This document shows positions 22,767-33,589 of a stretch of 64,000 nucleotides of DNA, in pieces. The position numbers and the translations under genes are program-made. Origin of the DNA: Lentinus brumalis (lineage: Eukaryota; Basidiomycota; Agaricomycetes; Polyporales; Polyporaceae). The notes below the pieces were generated by a model. That model was not told the DNA's origin and did not search any database. It was given only the letters and a program-made list of their open reading frames with translations. Position 1 is the stretch's first letter. Each line of letters opens with the position of its first letter. The stretch spans positions 470,025 through 534,024 of the forward strand of contig MARA01000030.1 of the NCBI GenBank assembly GCA_001792895.1, written 5' to 3'.

Positions 22767-25700
22767 TCATAGCATCGCTCGTGTTGTCGTTAGTACATCA
22801 GCGCGTAGTCCGCTCCTTCGATCCCAGAGAGCACCGTCCTCAGTGAGGGTTGTAGGTGTCCATAGTGCGCCTCGAAAGGCGCGTCTCCTGCAACTCAGAA
22901 GTCCCGGCGACCTTTGTCGTCGCGCCGCGAGGGCTTCTTTCCTCTGGGGTGCGTGCTCTGGGACCTGTCCGGGTTTCTCCCCGGGCGATTGGTGTTCGCG
23001 CCAGCATTCGACCGTGTGCGTGAGTCCTGGTGACGCGCCCGATCGCCGCCTCGTCCCTGTCTTGCAGTCTGCTCCGCGGGATTGTGCTGGCGTCCTCCGC
23101 GCTGGCCGCCTCGCGGCCAGGAGTTCCGGGACGGCTCCCGGCTGTTGCATGTCGATCTTCCGCCGAGACGGGTGCCGTAGGCGATATCGGGGTTGTTCTC
23201 GTCGTCGTGACGTCTCTCTCCGAAGACTCCTTCGCCTGGAGCAGGACCGTTCCACCCTGGAATCGTCGGGAACGGTCGTCGGGAACGGGCAGAGGTGGGC
23301 GAGGTGACTTACACTTCTGCAGCCGCCGCAGGGCGCGATGTAGCGGACACGGCCAGTCCCTATCGCGAAACTGGGGTAGCGTCTCGACCTCAGATTCGCC
23401 ACCCAGCGACGCCATTGTCGCATCGACCTGGTCGGTAACCGCGTGATGAAGATGTTCGCAACGTAGCTGCCGTTGGACAGCTGGAACGTTTCAACGCGTA
23501 GCGAGTTCAGGACCTCGTCGACCGCCTCGTCCACGTCCCAGCCAGCAAAGTCGGGGTTTGCGCGAATCATTTCTGCAATCCATTCGCGCATCCCATCCTC
23601 GTCAAGAGCTCGCAATACTGCCGCCCTGATCTTGTCTTCGTTGCCACTCAAGAAACCCTCGAGCATGAATAACCATGTCGGCAGCGTCGCAATCCTCGGG
23701 AAGGTCAAGAACGAGATGGCGCGGAAGGACCACGCTCCCCGCGCAGTAGCTCGAGATACTCCCCGGGGCGTCAACCCGCGAATCGCCCATAGCGTTGGAC
23801 GGTCGCGTGAACGCCTTCCCAGACCTGGCGCTGGCTCCGGAGGCACGACATCGAACCCCTGTTCGCCAGTGATCCTCTCGAGAGCCCATGTTAGGAGGTC
23901 AGCGACACGTTGATTGTGCTCGTCGTCCTCCGAGAAGCGGTAGTTGAAGACATCTACAAGGACGTCGGTGTTGGGCGGGTCAGACCAGATCTCGCGCACC
24001 CAGTCTTCTGCCATGCCGCGAATCGCCGTTTCCGGGTCATCGCGATGAATTGTTGGGAATCCGCGTCTGGGTGCCGGCGTCGGGACGTCGTCCTCCATCC
24101 TATCATCAAGGCGGAGGGCAGTGGGGACAATCTCACCCTCCTCCTGAAGCCGTTCGCGCTCAAAGTCGAACGCGTCCCGGTCGTCCATCCTTCCGTCGCT
24201 GCCCTCTTCGCGTTCACTGAGAGAGTCGTGCGTGCGCGGCGAGGCCATGTACTCATCCTCGATCAGGGAGGTGTCGCGTCCGCCGCGTCGGGATGCCATG
24301 AACGGCGAGAGTGTGCGTGCCATCGGGGGCGGCACGCTCCTTCTAGCTGGGCGTTGGGTTAGCGGGGGGGTCCTCACGTACTCGTCGCCGCCTGTTCGAG
24401 CGATATACTCGGCCGCCCTGGTGTGCGGGAGGGGACGGAACTCCGACTGCTGCCTGTACTGCGTCGGGCGGGTTCGCGTTTCTAGATGAGACCAGCCGGC
24501 GTTGGAGGCCGCGGCAGCATTCGACGCCTGCGGCGAGGGGAGCGAGGAGCGAGCATCCCGCAAGCCTCGCTGCGTCGGAGTGGCGTGGTCGCGGCTTCTG
24601 TGCGCGGCACGACGCGATGGGCCGGCTTGCGTCTGCTCGAGGCCTTCACGCGGCGGCCACTCAGCTCCGTTTTGGTACGCCTGCTGCATGTTCCTCTGGC
24701 GAGCCTCGATGATCTCCATCTCGTTCCAGACGTCGTTGTCGGGATCCGGGGCGGAGGCGTCCTGCTCAGGCGGCGGCAGCTCGATGTCCTGCGTCGTGGC
24801 ACGTCCTTTTCCTTTGTTGCGTCTCGGGGCGTCTGATTCCGTCGATGCAGGGTCGCGATTTCTCGCATTGGTGACTATCGGCAGCGCGGGATCGAGCGTG
24901 CCAGTGGCGCCGGAGGGCGGCTCATACGGAGCAGATGCATGCCTCGTTTGGCCTGAGCGTGGGCCGTTCCGGGCCTCGTCCTCGTGAGGTGAGTGCGCGT
25001 CACTGCGCGGAGCGTTATAAGGCCCAGTATGGGTACGAGTGTTGGGGTTCTGTACGTTAATGGGGGGCGGGGGGTCGACATAGCTACAGGACAGAAACCA
25101 TCCGTCGAAATAGAAGCAGTCTCCTGCGCGTTCCACGCTCTCCCCAACATCCCTCTGCACCCCTCCAAGGATCAGAGTCGCCGAAGGGCGCGCTTGGCGG
25201 CAACGCGGCGCTGGCGTGCCACTCTGCGAGTCGCGCCTGTTCAGCGAGCCGAGCCTGTTCGGCGACGTGCGCATGTTCGTCGAGACGAGCCTGTTCGTCG
25301 CGTCCGTCCTGCCCGCCCTGCCGAGGCTGCTCGTGGGTGCGAGAGTTCGCGGGCGACGCAAGCTCCGCCTCACGTCTTCCGGGTTCGGCGACCCCGTCCA
25401 AAGACGCTTCCTGGCGGTCCGCCTGTCATCCTCCTCAGTATGTGCACATAACTGCTCACCATGGTCGCCTGTGTTACCCGCGGGAGCACGTCCGTTCGAT
25501 GCCGTGGTATTGATGTGCGCGCTCGCGCCGGCAGACGCACCGGCGGCCGGGCGGGCAGGGTTTGCGTTGGTGGCAATGTCAGAGTTCGCGATCGACAGCG
25601 ACGGAGCGCCCTCGTTGACGGCCGTCAGCGCTCCGCCAGAGGTCTGTGCGTTAGCCTGCGCAGGATCGAAGAAAGGAGGCGGGGTGGGGAAAAGAGCGAA

Positions 25701-26375
25701 ATAATCAGTCGAAACCTCCTCGCCGTTTTGTACCTGCAGCGCCCCTGCGAGCGGCAGAGGGGCGGTAGCCTCGTTCGCGGCAGTCGCGAGAGCGTGCACC
25801 GTCGTTGCAGCCCCCGCCGTGTGCAGGCCTCCAGTCGCGTTCGCGTCGTTTGCGTTCGTCGCGTTTGTCGGTCCCGACGGCGTCGGAGTACTGAGGTCGA
25901 AGCTGAGAGGGGACGAGAGGGCGGTGCCGTTCGCCGAGAGAGTGCTGCCCTCGTTTGCTTGCGCGGACACGTTCGTCGGCGGCGTTCTATCGAAGAAGAA
26001 CGCCGGAAGCTAGAGTGGATTGGGAAGGAAGCGCGTCAGTTTGACGTACGTGCGCGCTAGGAAAGGCGGGGGGGGTGTAGCGCACTTGCGCGCAGATGTA
26101 CATGGAGGGCTGCTGCAGCCAGGGGAGGGAGCGTGGGGACCGTGCTTACCGACGCATTGCCCGCCTGATTCATCTGCAGCCCTATCGCAGGCGCGGCCGC
26201 AGCCAGCGCGTCCTCGACGTCCAGACCTCCAGCGTTGGGGTGCTGTTCAGCGAGCGGCGTGCGCGGCGTGCGCGGGAGCGGCTGAGGCTGGATCTGGGGA
26301 CGTCCGCGGTTGCGTCGAGGACGAAAGTGTCCATCATCACGTTGAAGGCGTGCTCGTCAGCCTGCTGCTGGTGCA
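22767..26375 (-). CDS. LINE ORF1, main part (zinc-knuckle RNA-binding protein)
   Basis: An uninterrupted frame (25970-22767) encodes 1,067 Ala/Thr/Asn/Arg-rich residues, largely disordered. Its folded C-terminal part (RGAWSFRAISFLTFPRI, SNGSYVANIFITRLPTRSM) is followed by the CCHC-type knuckle CGGCRSVSHLAHLC. This fits the nucleic-acid chaperone ORF1 of LINEs. Upstream, frames at 26375-26150 continue the N-terminus that resumes at 45494-45216 beyond the Gypsy. They connect to the main frame through a candidate 140-bp intron (26149-26010). Just after the knuckle, a 13-bp tandem duplication (about 23264-23289) shifts the frame; the alternative frame (23415-22840) reads VPDDRSRRFQGGTVLLQ and may be the original C-terminus. 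Confidence 0.72.
26010..26149 (-). other. Candidate spliceosomal intron in LINE ORF1
   Basis: The donor GTAAGC (26149-26144), a CTGAC branch-site match about 30 nt before the end, a pyrimidine-rich tail and acceptor CTCTAG (ending 26010) give a textbook fungal intron. Splicing joins ...NQAGNAS to LPAFFFDRTPP in phase 0 and removes stops that otherwise separate the two frames. Sense-strand introns are not expected in retrotransposed sequence. Confidence 0.5.
26371..26375. repeat. Gypsy target-site duplication, left copy (GTGCA)
   Basis: GTGCA lies directly left of the left LTR and is repeated at 45216-45220 directly right of the right LTR. Five bp is the standard Ty3/Gypsy duplication size. 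Confidence 0.95.
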
Positions 26376-26743
26376 TGTTACGACTGATCGTCGAGGGGGA
26401 TCAGGAAAGACTCACGAGACGAGCAGGGGCGTCGACGAACACTTGTGCAGCGAGAGCGGAGCAATGCTCGACGATCAGGGCTGGGGACAAGATGTATTGA
26501 GAGAGGTATCTACAGAGCGAAGTACAGCTTGGCTTACCTGGGGACAAGAGGTCGAAACTGAGGGTCCCCAGGTAGCGCTGGTGGTCTTATATACATGAGG
26601 GAACAATAGTGTCAGAAGACAATAGCGTGAGAGACATCATGGATGAAGACAATAGCGTGAGAGGGACCATGGGAATCATGGTGATCGAACAATAGGATGA
26701 CTGGGAAAGGAAATGAATAGTACCGGGGAGGCTGTTCGTAACA
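26376..26743 (-). repeat. Gypsy 3' LTR
   Basis: 368 bp, identical by eye to the right LTR, with TG...CA ends inside an 8-bp terminal inverted repeat TGTTACGA/TCGTAACA. It contains the same TATA element (26586-26593) and 11-nt self-primer sequence (26549-26559) as the other copy. Confidence 0.95.
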
Positions 26744-26746
26744 GTA

Positions 26747-26755
26747 CCCCCTCCC
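26747..26755 (-). other. Gypsy polypurine tract
   Basis: On the minus strand GGGAGGGGG ends three bases before the 3' LTR, the usual place for priming of second-strand DNA. Confidence 0.8.
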
Positions 26756-26775
26756 AAGGGTCGTGTCCGCACGAC

Positions 26776-27084
26776 CTAACGGTGGGATGTTGGGTGTTGC
26801 GCGTAGAATTCCATAACCCGCTGTGGAGCATGGGTCAGGTTTTCTGCAGGCTCCCAGCTGTCGTGTTCGGGACCCCATCCCTTCCACCGTACGAGGTACT
26901 GGAGCTTCCTTCCTCGTCCATAGCGGCGAGACTCCAGCACCCGTTCAACTTCGTACTCCTCTTCTCCTTCCACTTCAATCGGTGCAGGCTCTGGTGGGTG
27001 CCGGCCTGGCAGGGAGCTGTGCTTGTGCGGCAGCAGCAGCGACACATGGAAGACTGGATGGATGGGTAGGTCTTTTGGTAGACG
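26776..27084 (-). CDS. Gypsy integrase C-terminus with chromodomain (detached 3' part)
   Basis: On the minus strand the frame resumes from the Plavaka insertion point with RLPKDLPIHPVFHVSLLLPH, the conserved integrase tail. It continues into a chromodomain: YEVERVLESRRYGRG, then YLVRWKGWGPEHDSWEP and NLTHAPQRVMEFY. The stop is at 26776. Chromodomains of chromoviral integrases steer insertion towards methylated-histone chromatin. This part belongs to the integrase at 40888-39673 but lies 12.6 kb away because of the nested insertion. Confidence 0.93.
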   Translation of the reverse strand, partial: RLPKDLPIHPVFHVSLLLPHKHSSLPGRHPPEPAPIEVEGEEEYEVERVLESRRYGRGRKLQYLVRWKGWGPEHDSWEPAENLTHAPQRVMEFYAQHPTSHR

Positions 27085-27086
27085 GA

Positions 27087-27098
27087 CATCAGGAAAAA
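27087..27098 (+). repeat. Left terminal inverted repeat of the Plavaka element
   Basis: CATCAGGAAAAA, perfect inverse of 39659-39670. Both ends continue into GGCGC after a short offset. Just inside the left end, CAGGTCTGCC occurs twice (near 27168 and 27221) with an inverted relative CAGACCTGGC, resembling subterminal transposase-binding repeats. Confidence 0.9.
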
Positions 27099-27437
27099 GG
27101 CGCCTAGCTCCGCCTGGCTATAGGGCGCTACAGGCTGTCCTAGAGATGCGAGAGCCAGGAAGCTGTCAGGTCTGCCTACGCAGCTCCGAGGCCAAGGTTT
27201 CTGAGGCTTCCTGCTCTCAGGTCTGCCTGCTCAGACCTGGCAGCATCCCAGATCTATCAGGCTGTCAGCTCTAGCGCAATTTCTGGGGCTCCCATGCACT
27301 CTCTTGGACTCTATTGCACTTTTGGATGGTCGTTCAGTACAGATGCATTTGATTGGTACTATAGACATTACGCTACTTGAGCGGTGAGGAGAGTACATTG
27401 CAGTTCATATCCATCAACAAGCGACATGCAAGGTGAT

Positions 27438-29342
27438 CTAGTTACCGAGTTTGGACCCCATCTCCAGCTCATCAAAGTTGACATCGTCAAAGTCATCACC
27501 GTCGTCCTGGTCGGTCACAAGGTGCAGCTTGTTTGTGACCCTCCTGTAGAAGACATAATCAGTATTTGTTGAACCTTGTGCTCCCAAGAAGATAAAAACA
27601 AACATGATGCCCATGAACACGTCCTTCTGAAGGTTCATGACGTACGATGGCGACCTGGTGCAGAATGTCTTCCAGTTTTTGGCGTGCTTTGTATATCTGG
27701 ACAAGGGTGAGATCCAGGAGACAGCGAGGGCAAGTTGACTTACGTCGCCGAAAAGTGCTCATCGGAAAAGTTGAGGCTCTCCTGGTGACCATGCACCCAT
27801 TCTCGGAGTGCGTACTCCAACTGAAGATGATCTTGTTAGTGGGATTGCACATGGTGCGGTGGAGGGACGTACGCAGGTGACCACAAGCACAATGATAGGT
27901 CCCGGAACGACGTTCTGTTCGAGCATGACATTATACGCGCGAAGATCACTCTTGCCTTTACTGAACCATTGACCCCGCACAACAGCGGCGATGGCGCCAT
28001 TAGCGTATGGTTTCTCACGATTCACGGTGCGCTTCTGAAGACTGGTCTCAGGGGGGTGAAGGGACCAAAGCAGTAGCTACGCACCGTCAAGTCGAGCTCA
28101 GCACATGTGAAGTTCGACTTCTTCAGAAGCCATTCCACATTTGACTTGATGGCCGCAGCGGATAGATCTCCAGGTATGCCATAGTGGCCAGAAATCTGCT
28201 GCTGGGCACGGGTCTTCAGGTCGCCCCGCAAGCCGGTGATGGCGTAACCAGCCTGAATCAAGGTCAGACAGAGAATGAGGCAACAGATGCGACGCACATA
28301 TTTGGTGAGGTTATCTTCAAGATCTGGATCACTGTCGGCGCGATGAAGCACATTGTCCTGCCCAACAGTGCGTGCAGCGGCCTTGATGGACTCCCAGAGG
28401 AAGTGCTCCTTCTTCGCGGGAAAGGCATGTGTCAGTGCAATGCCTTCCCGGACGATGAGCTTGCTGAGGTTGGCGACACGCAAGCTGCGCGGGGTGAAGT
28501 GCTCTTGGGTGACTTTCTCCTTGGCGGGGCCCACGCGGCCTGCACCCTCATCCTCCGATCCATCATGGCGCACAACAAGCTTGTGGTATATCAGAGCAAT
28601 CTCTATGGATAACGATGAGATGTGTCACGTACATCGTTGTCTTCTCCAACAGCGGCACTTGTGTCGTTACCATTCACATTGTTGTCCTCCTCTTCGCTGG
28701 CATCAGAACTGAGGTTGATGTCTGCTGGCTCGTTGTCGCTGGCAGTGGGCTCGTCTTCTCCCCCCAAGGAGGCTAGAGGGCATGTTAGAAAGAACTTGAA
28801 CAGTATTCGATGTACGTACCTGGCATGCGGGCAGGAGGGCCATGGATCAGACGAGCGAATGCAGCCTCATCACTGCTGAGGCTGTTCTGCATGCGAGGAG
28901 CTTCAAAGGGGTCTGAAGGGGTAGTTTCCTCTGTGAGCATCTGCTCGTTCGCCCTCTGGATAGCTTCGAGCTCATTGGCGACTCAGATTATGCATAAAAT
29001 TGCTGAGGGCTTACCAGCATCTTCTGCAGCCTTTGCTTGCGCGGCAGTCTGACCGGGGGCCTTTCCTGCTTCTTGCAGTGCCTTGAAGGCGAGGAAGGCC
29101 TGGAAGTCTTCTGCCGAGAGTGCTGGAGTGGTTGAGGGGGCGTCCTTGTCCTTACCGGCACCTTGACGTGCTTTTTTGCTCTTGGTTGCAGCAGCGCTGT
29201 TACCTTGGGCGGTACGCTTTTCACCGGTGTTAGCAGCTGACTTTGCCGGTGTTGCAGGCTTCTTTGTGGCAGATCCAGGTTGGCGTCTGGCACGAGCGGG
29301 TGTGCGTGCTGTGGTTTTGTTGGCATTGGTGGGGCCACCCAT
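27438..29342 (-). CDS. Transposon cargo: DUF6532-like protein
   Basis: The start is ATG 29342 (MGGPTNANKTTARTPARARR) and the stop 27438 (ELEMGSKLGN), with several short introns. The first half is a basic Thr/Ala/Lys-rich then acidic linker (SSDASEEDNNVNGND), suggesting a nuclear protein. The second half is a helical domain: TPRSLRVANLSKLIVREGIA, EDNLTKYVRRICCLILCLTL, KPYANGAIAAVVRGQWFSK, IIVLVVTCVEYALREWVHG and FSDEHFSATYTKHAKNW. This order matches the fungal DUF6532 family as I recall it, whose biochemical role is unknown. It lies 132 bp downstream of the TET/JBP gene in the same direction, so the two may share chromatin context. Confidence 0.72.
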
Positions 29343-29474
29343 GTTGACGGACGGAAATAGTGCGCACAACGTTGAGTGACAATGAAGAGGAGGGACAAAG
29401 AGACAAAGGCCAAAAAAATATGTTTGCGCATCACCGAGCACAAGAGAACAAACATGGCATAACACCGCCGACAT

Positions 29475-32400
29475 CTAAGCGCGCATACCACCCTTGGGTC
29501 GCGCCTTCATCCTAGAGAAGAGGTCATCGAGATATGATCTTGCACCCCATCCATTCCTAGACTCTACCCACTTGGTCCCTTCGCGGTCAGTGTGGCAAAC
29601 TAAGGAAGCACGGGTACCCTTGTAGTGCAAGTTGAAGTGCGTGATGTCACACGACCTGAACACAACCACATCGCCAGAGCGCAATGGAAGTACAAGGCCG
29701 GGCTCTACCAGCACAAGCTCGCCACCGGTGAATGTCCCAATAGGCATGACTAGGCACGCCTTGTGATCCATGCCGTCCCTGTGACCTTTTGTCGTTATGT
29801 TCAGGTTGAGAATGAAGCCGCTGAACGGAAATGCGGGAGAGTAACTGTTTCCGGGTAAGACGCTGGCGAAAGCTTTGATCTCGTCGAAGAGGTCACCCAG
29901 TAGGACCCTCAGCTGGAAGTTGGAAGTCAGATCTGACTGCATATGTGTTCGACATACACTTACCTTTGCTTCAATCCAGCGAAAGAACAGTTCAAGACTG
30001 TTGCACAGGTTCTCGTATGCGACACGGTGGAGGTGTATGTCCTTACTCAGATAGGGAGTCATCTGCGTATGATTTGTGCGTGTCTTCCCTGCGCTCACGA
30101 GGGTGAGAGGGTGGACGTCTGGTGGAGCGTTGTGACCCTAATGAGACTGATAAGTGAGTATGGTACATAGAACGTATACAGGAAGTACTCACGGTGGTTG
30201 CAGACCGAGCGTAATAAGTGAAGTATAGACAAGCAAAGGCATCTTCCTGAGCAGAGCTGTCCTTGTCCACGAGGACTGGGTTATCAGAAGAGGCGCCAAG
30301 GGCAACCATGATGTTGTGCTCCAGAGACTGGCGCATCTCCGCTGGCATGTCCGCACAAATCAACGCAAGGAGGCGGTCATCAACAGCTCGGAACTCCACA
30401 TTCCGACTGGTAGACTGTCAGCAGGGCAATGTAAATGTAATGAGTTGAGACGTACCCCGCGAGAATGTTTTCGGGAATCTTGATGTACTCGTTTGACTTC
30501 TTCACTCCGACCTTGTTGTACAAAGCTTCAATCTGTGCAGAGGACATCAGATACTGCTTGCAGCTGCATGTGACTATAGAGGACTCACCTTGCATCGAAG
30601 GTCATCTCTGTCCTGCGCCATAGGTGCCCCAGAGGCGTATTCACGCTGCTCGTCGGTCCACTTGTCCTCCGACGGGTCCTTGACGTTAGGATAGGGACGC
30701 CTGAGGTTGGACTTGTGAGCGGGGTTGAATCGGGTCTGGTAAATATCTTGGTCGTCAAGAGTAATAGCTTCCACAGGCGGCGCATCGGGAAGATCCGCGA
30801 GCGCGATTCGAGGCGCCAGTGGCTCTCTCTCATCTTCCGAGTCAGAGATAACCGATGGGGGTGCAGTTGACTCAGGCCCAATCGAGCTAGAAGTCCCGGT
30901 ACTGGCAACACGGTAGTTGAGGTCCTCAAAGGGTATGGGCTCAGGAAGGTCGTCAGTTGTCGCAGGGAAGTGTTCCGCCCATACGTCCCAATCACGTTGC
31001 ACTAGAGAAACGTCACTGAGACTACATGAGCCTCTGGGCTGAGAGAACGTTTGTGAGACTCACAGTTGATTGATAGCGCAAAAGAACTTGTCGCTCTGCT
31101 CCAGATCACTGCAGTGAATTGCACGCGGGATGTCATAGTGCTCCAGGAGGTCGGACGAGAAGAGCGTCGACATGGACATAGGAACCTCACTCGCCAAGTG
31201 CGACAGGAAAGGGAGGAGTCGCAATTTGACATCAGAGTAGTCGGTAAGGTGCGCTATGATCTTAGTTAGGTAGGATTTACACAATACAGTGCAGATGACG
31301 CATACCCTCGGGCATTCGCAGGTTGTGCGAGATTGATCGAATCTGCTTCCAGTTCAGCCTTGCAAATGCGGTACTCATTTGACTGTATGCCACTGCCATG
31401 AGAAAGTAGATGGACCCTAGAGAGACGTCAGTCCAGGTGTATATGTATTTGCAGTTTGCGTGACGTACCAGCTGCTCCAAGCGATGCATATTTCTGGCCG
31501 TAACAGAGATATGCCCGGAAGGTGCGCAGGGCAGGGGCTGCAGGTTGCTTCGCAATATAACGCAGATAAACATCCTCGCCGTCAATGTTGTGGGCCTTCT
31601 TGATGCTGCTCGTGTACATGTTGTTATTACAGACATGGAGTGGCAGCGGGGGAACGCACCTGTCTGTTTTCACCACGAGTTGCACGAGGTTGAGCATGGC
31701 GGAGAAGTCAACGGCGCCGCGGACGTCGAACGTTCTACGGCAACGGAGCGCAATAGCGGCGACCGAGTCGGTGGTGAACGCTGCATGCGCATCGGAATAA
31801 GGGAATCCAGAAGCAATTGCTTGCATACTCGCAATCCATCCGCGTGACTCCAAATCGGCGATGTTGCACTGTGGAGCCTGGGCAAGGCGGTTGAGAACCT
31901 GCAGTGCATGTTGATCGACTGGCAGGTGCGGTTCATCGTCCTGCATCCAGCGAAGATACATGACCTCTTCATCAAACTCCACACCATCCAAGTCGACGGT
32001 CGCAGCCTCTTCCGCGGCGTCATAGTCCAGCAACGCGCCCTTGGGAGGGGGCTCATACCCTTTGCTGTGCCGCTTACACACCTTGTGCTTGCCTGATGCA
32101 CCACCCTTGACCTTTCGTCGCTGCCCTACAGCAGTGTCACCGTATTCATCATCTCCAAGTTCGTCACGAGGCCGGCCGCACCCAGGCATGGGTCGTGCTC
32201 GGGGAACTTGACGTGCTCTGGTCTTGGCAACGGCCTTCGGGAGTGCGGTGGTCAAGGCGATAACAGAGGTGAAGGATGACGGATCGACAGCGGGTGTGGC
32301 AGGTTGGGGAGTGTGGAAGGTGCGTGTCGTGGGACCAAACTCACAAGAGAGCGGTAGGGCACGAGTCTGGGGATGGAAGGTGTCACTGAGTAGAACGCGG

Positions 32401-32666
32401 CAGGGGTGCGCAAAAGGACAAGATGAATAGCTCACTTCGGCACCATTTGCGTGGGCGTTGGAGTCCTGCCGCAGCTGCATGATATCCTGTATACGGCTCC
32501 CTGTACGGGGTGTGAGGTCGGGTGAGGGAGGCCGGTACGCTGGGGCCTGAGTAGCGTCCTGAAGACGGATGAGAAGGCATGGCAGGATAGGGGACTGCTG
32601 GGACAAGTCTTGCATGGCGAGATACGCCGTCAAAGCATTCACTTCATCGGGGGTGAGGACAACCAT
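29475..32666 (-). CDS. TET/JBP-family 2-oxoglutarate/Fe(II) dioxygenase, transposon-borne
   Basis: The C-terminal exons 30062-29964 and 29912-29475 encode a double-stranded beta-helix oxygenase: FSGFILNLNITTKGHRD supplies the HxD iron ligands (codons near 29783 and 29777). GGELVLVEPGLVLPLRSGD follows, then VVVFRSCDITHFN with the distal iron His (near 29639), and GTRASLV with the 2-oxoglutarate Arg (near 29612). All ligands are present. Family members oxidise 5-methylcytosine or thymine in DNA. The N-terminal 650 or so residues, in several exons, are unrecognised: a basic disordered part (HKVCKRHSKGYEPPPKG), an acidic segment, then helical blocks (VDFSAMLNLVQLVVKTD, IYFLMAVAYSQMSTAFARLN). ATG 32666 is preceded by an acceptor-like TTGCAG, so a 5' exon up to about 33060 (RELNYLIGTVYGML) is possible. 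Confidence 0.85.
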
Positions 32667-33589
32667 CTGCAAGTATGCGTCAGAATGAAGGTGACCAACG
32701 CACGCACATATACTCACAGCGATGTTTGCGTCCACAGAGGCAACCGGGGAAGGAGGACAGAGCACAGTGATGTGGCACGACGATGGAGGAGAAAGCAACG
32801 AGTATCGGCTACTGACCTGCTGTTTGCAGCGCAGGCAACATGCCGTACACAGTCCCAATTAGGTAGTTCAACTCACGAGCATGGGCCGAGGTCCATTGAT
32901 TGCATAGATGGTTTAGGAGGGTACATACAAAGGATGTGGGAGGAGAGGGACACAGATTGTGTACCAAGAAAAGTATGTTGAATACATACGCACCTGGTGT
33001 CCTCTTAGCATCACTCACACCTCCCCGTTCCCTTGCGCCCGGAACCCGCCCTCCGAACACGGTATTTGTGTCCTATGCTGGTGAAGTCCTTTTGTTTGCA
33101 TGGGACTTGGTTTGGCTGGTGATCCGGTATGGACAGGTGCAGTGAGAGGGCAAGACCGAGAAGACATACAACCCGCAGTGATGTGATGAGTGCGGGAGGC
33201 AAGTACAAGTTAGCGCCATGCGCATGCGCGTGCGCGACGTGGCGCTCATCGCGCCCGCACTCTCCTCTGCACCACTGCCTCCTCTCCATGAGTCTGCTGA
33301 AAGTTTGGTGTCCGCTTGTGCACCCCTCTCGCAAGCCTCTGGGGCATGAACATTCATAGCAAGGTATGGTTTCTATCTTCTACAGCTGGGAAGAGTAGTT
33401 GAGGAGCTGATGCACCATGTTTGCTCAGGTTACAGGCCGTACACTATCCGGATTAGGAAGATCATTACGCGTGGGCAACGAGGGCTGCAGGGAGGCACTA
33501 GTGCTATGGAGGAGGAGCTTCAATGGATAAGGACGTATGGTTGACGGTTGACGAGGATTTCAATGAACGTGAGGTGAGTGGTCATCTTC

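Noticed and set aside
22767..25970. ORF1 as an ordinary host gene
   Set aside because: It carries a zinc knuckle, lies directly upstream of ORF2 in the same orientation and shares the element's layout; the candidate intron keeps some doubt.
26020..26598. 192-codon plus-strand frame spanning LINE ORF1 and the LTR, repeated in part at 44822-45070
   Set aside because: Its identical ends simply reflect the two LTRs; both overlapping elements are encoded on the other strand.
26376..26743. Solo LTR interpretation of the left repeat
   Set aside because: It is preceded by a polypurine tract and integrase-chromodomain sequence and shares the GTGCA duplication with the right LTR, so it is the 3' LTR of the same element.
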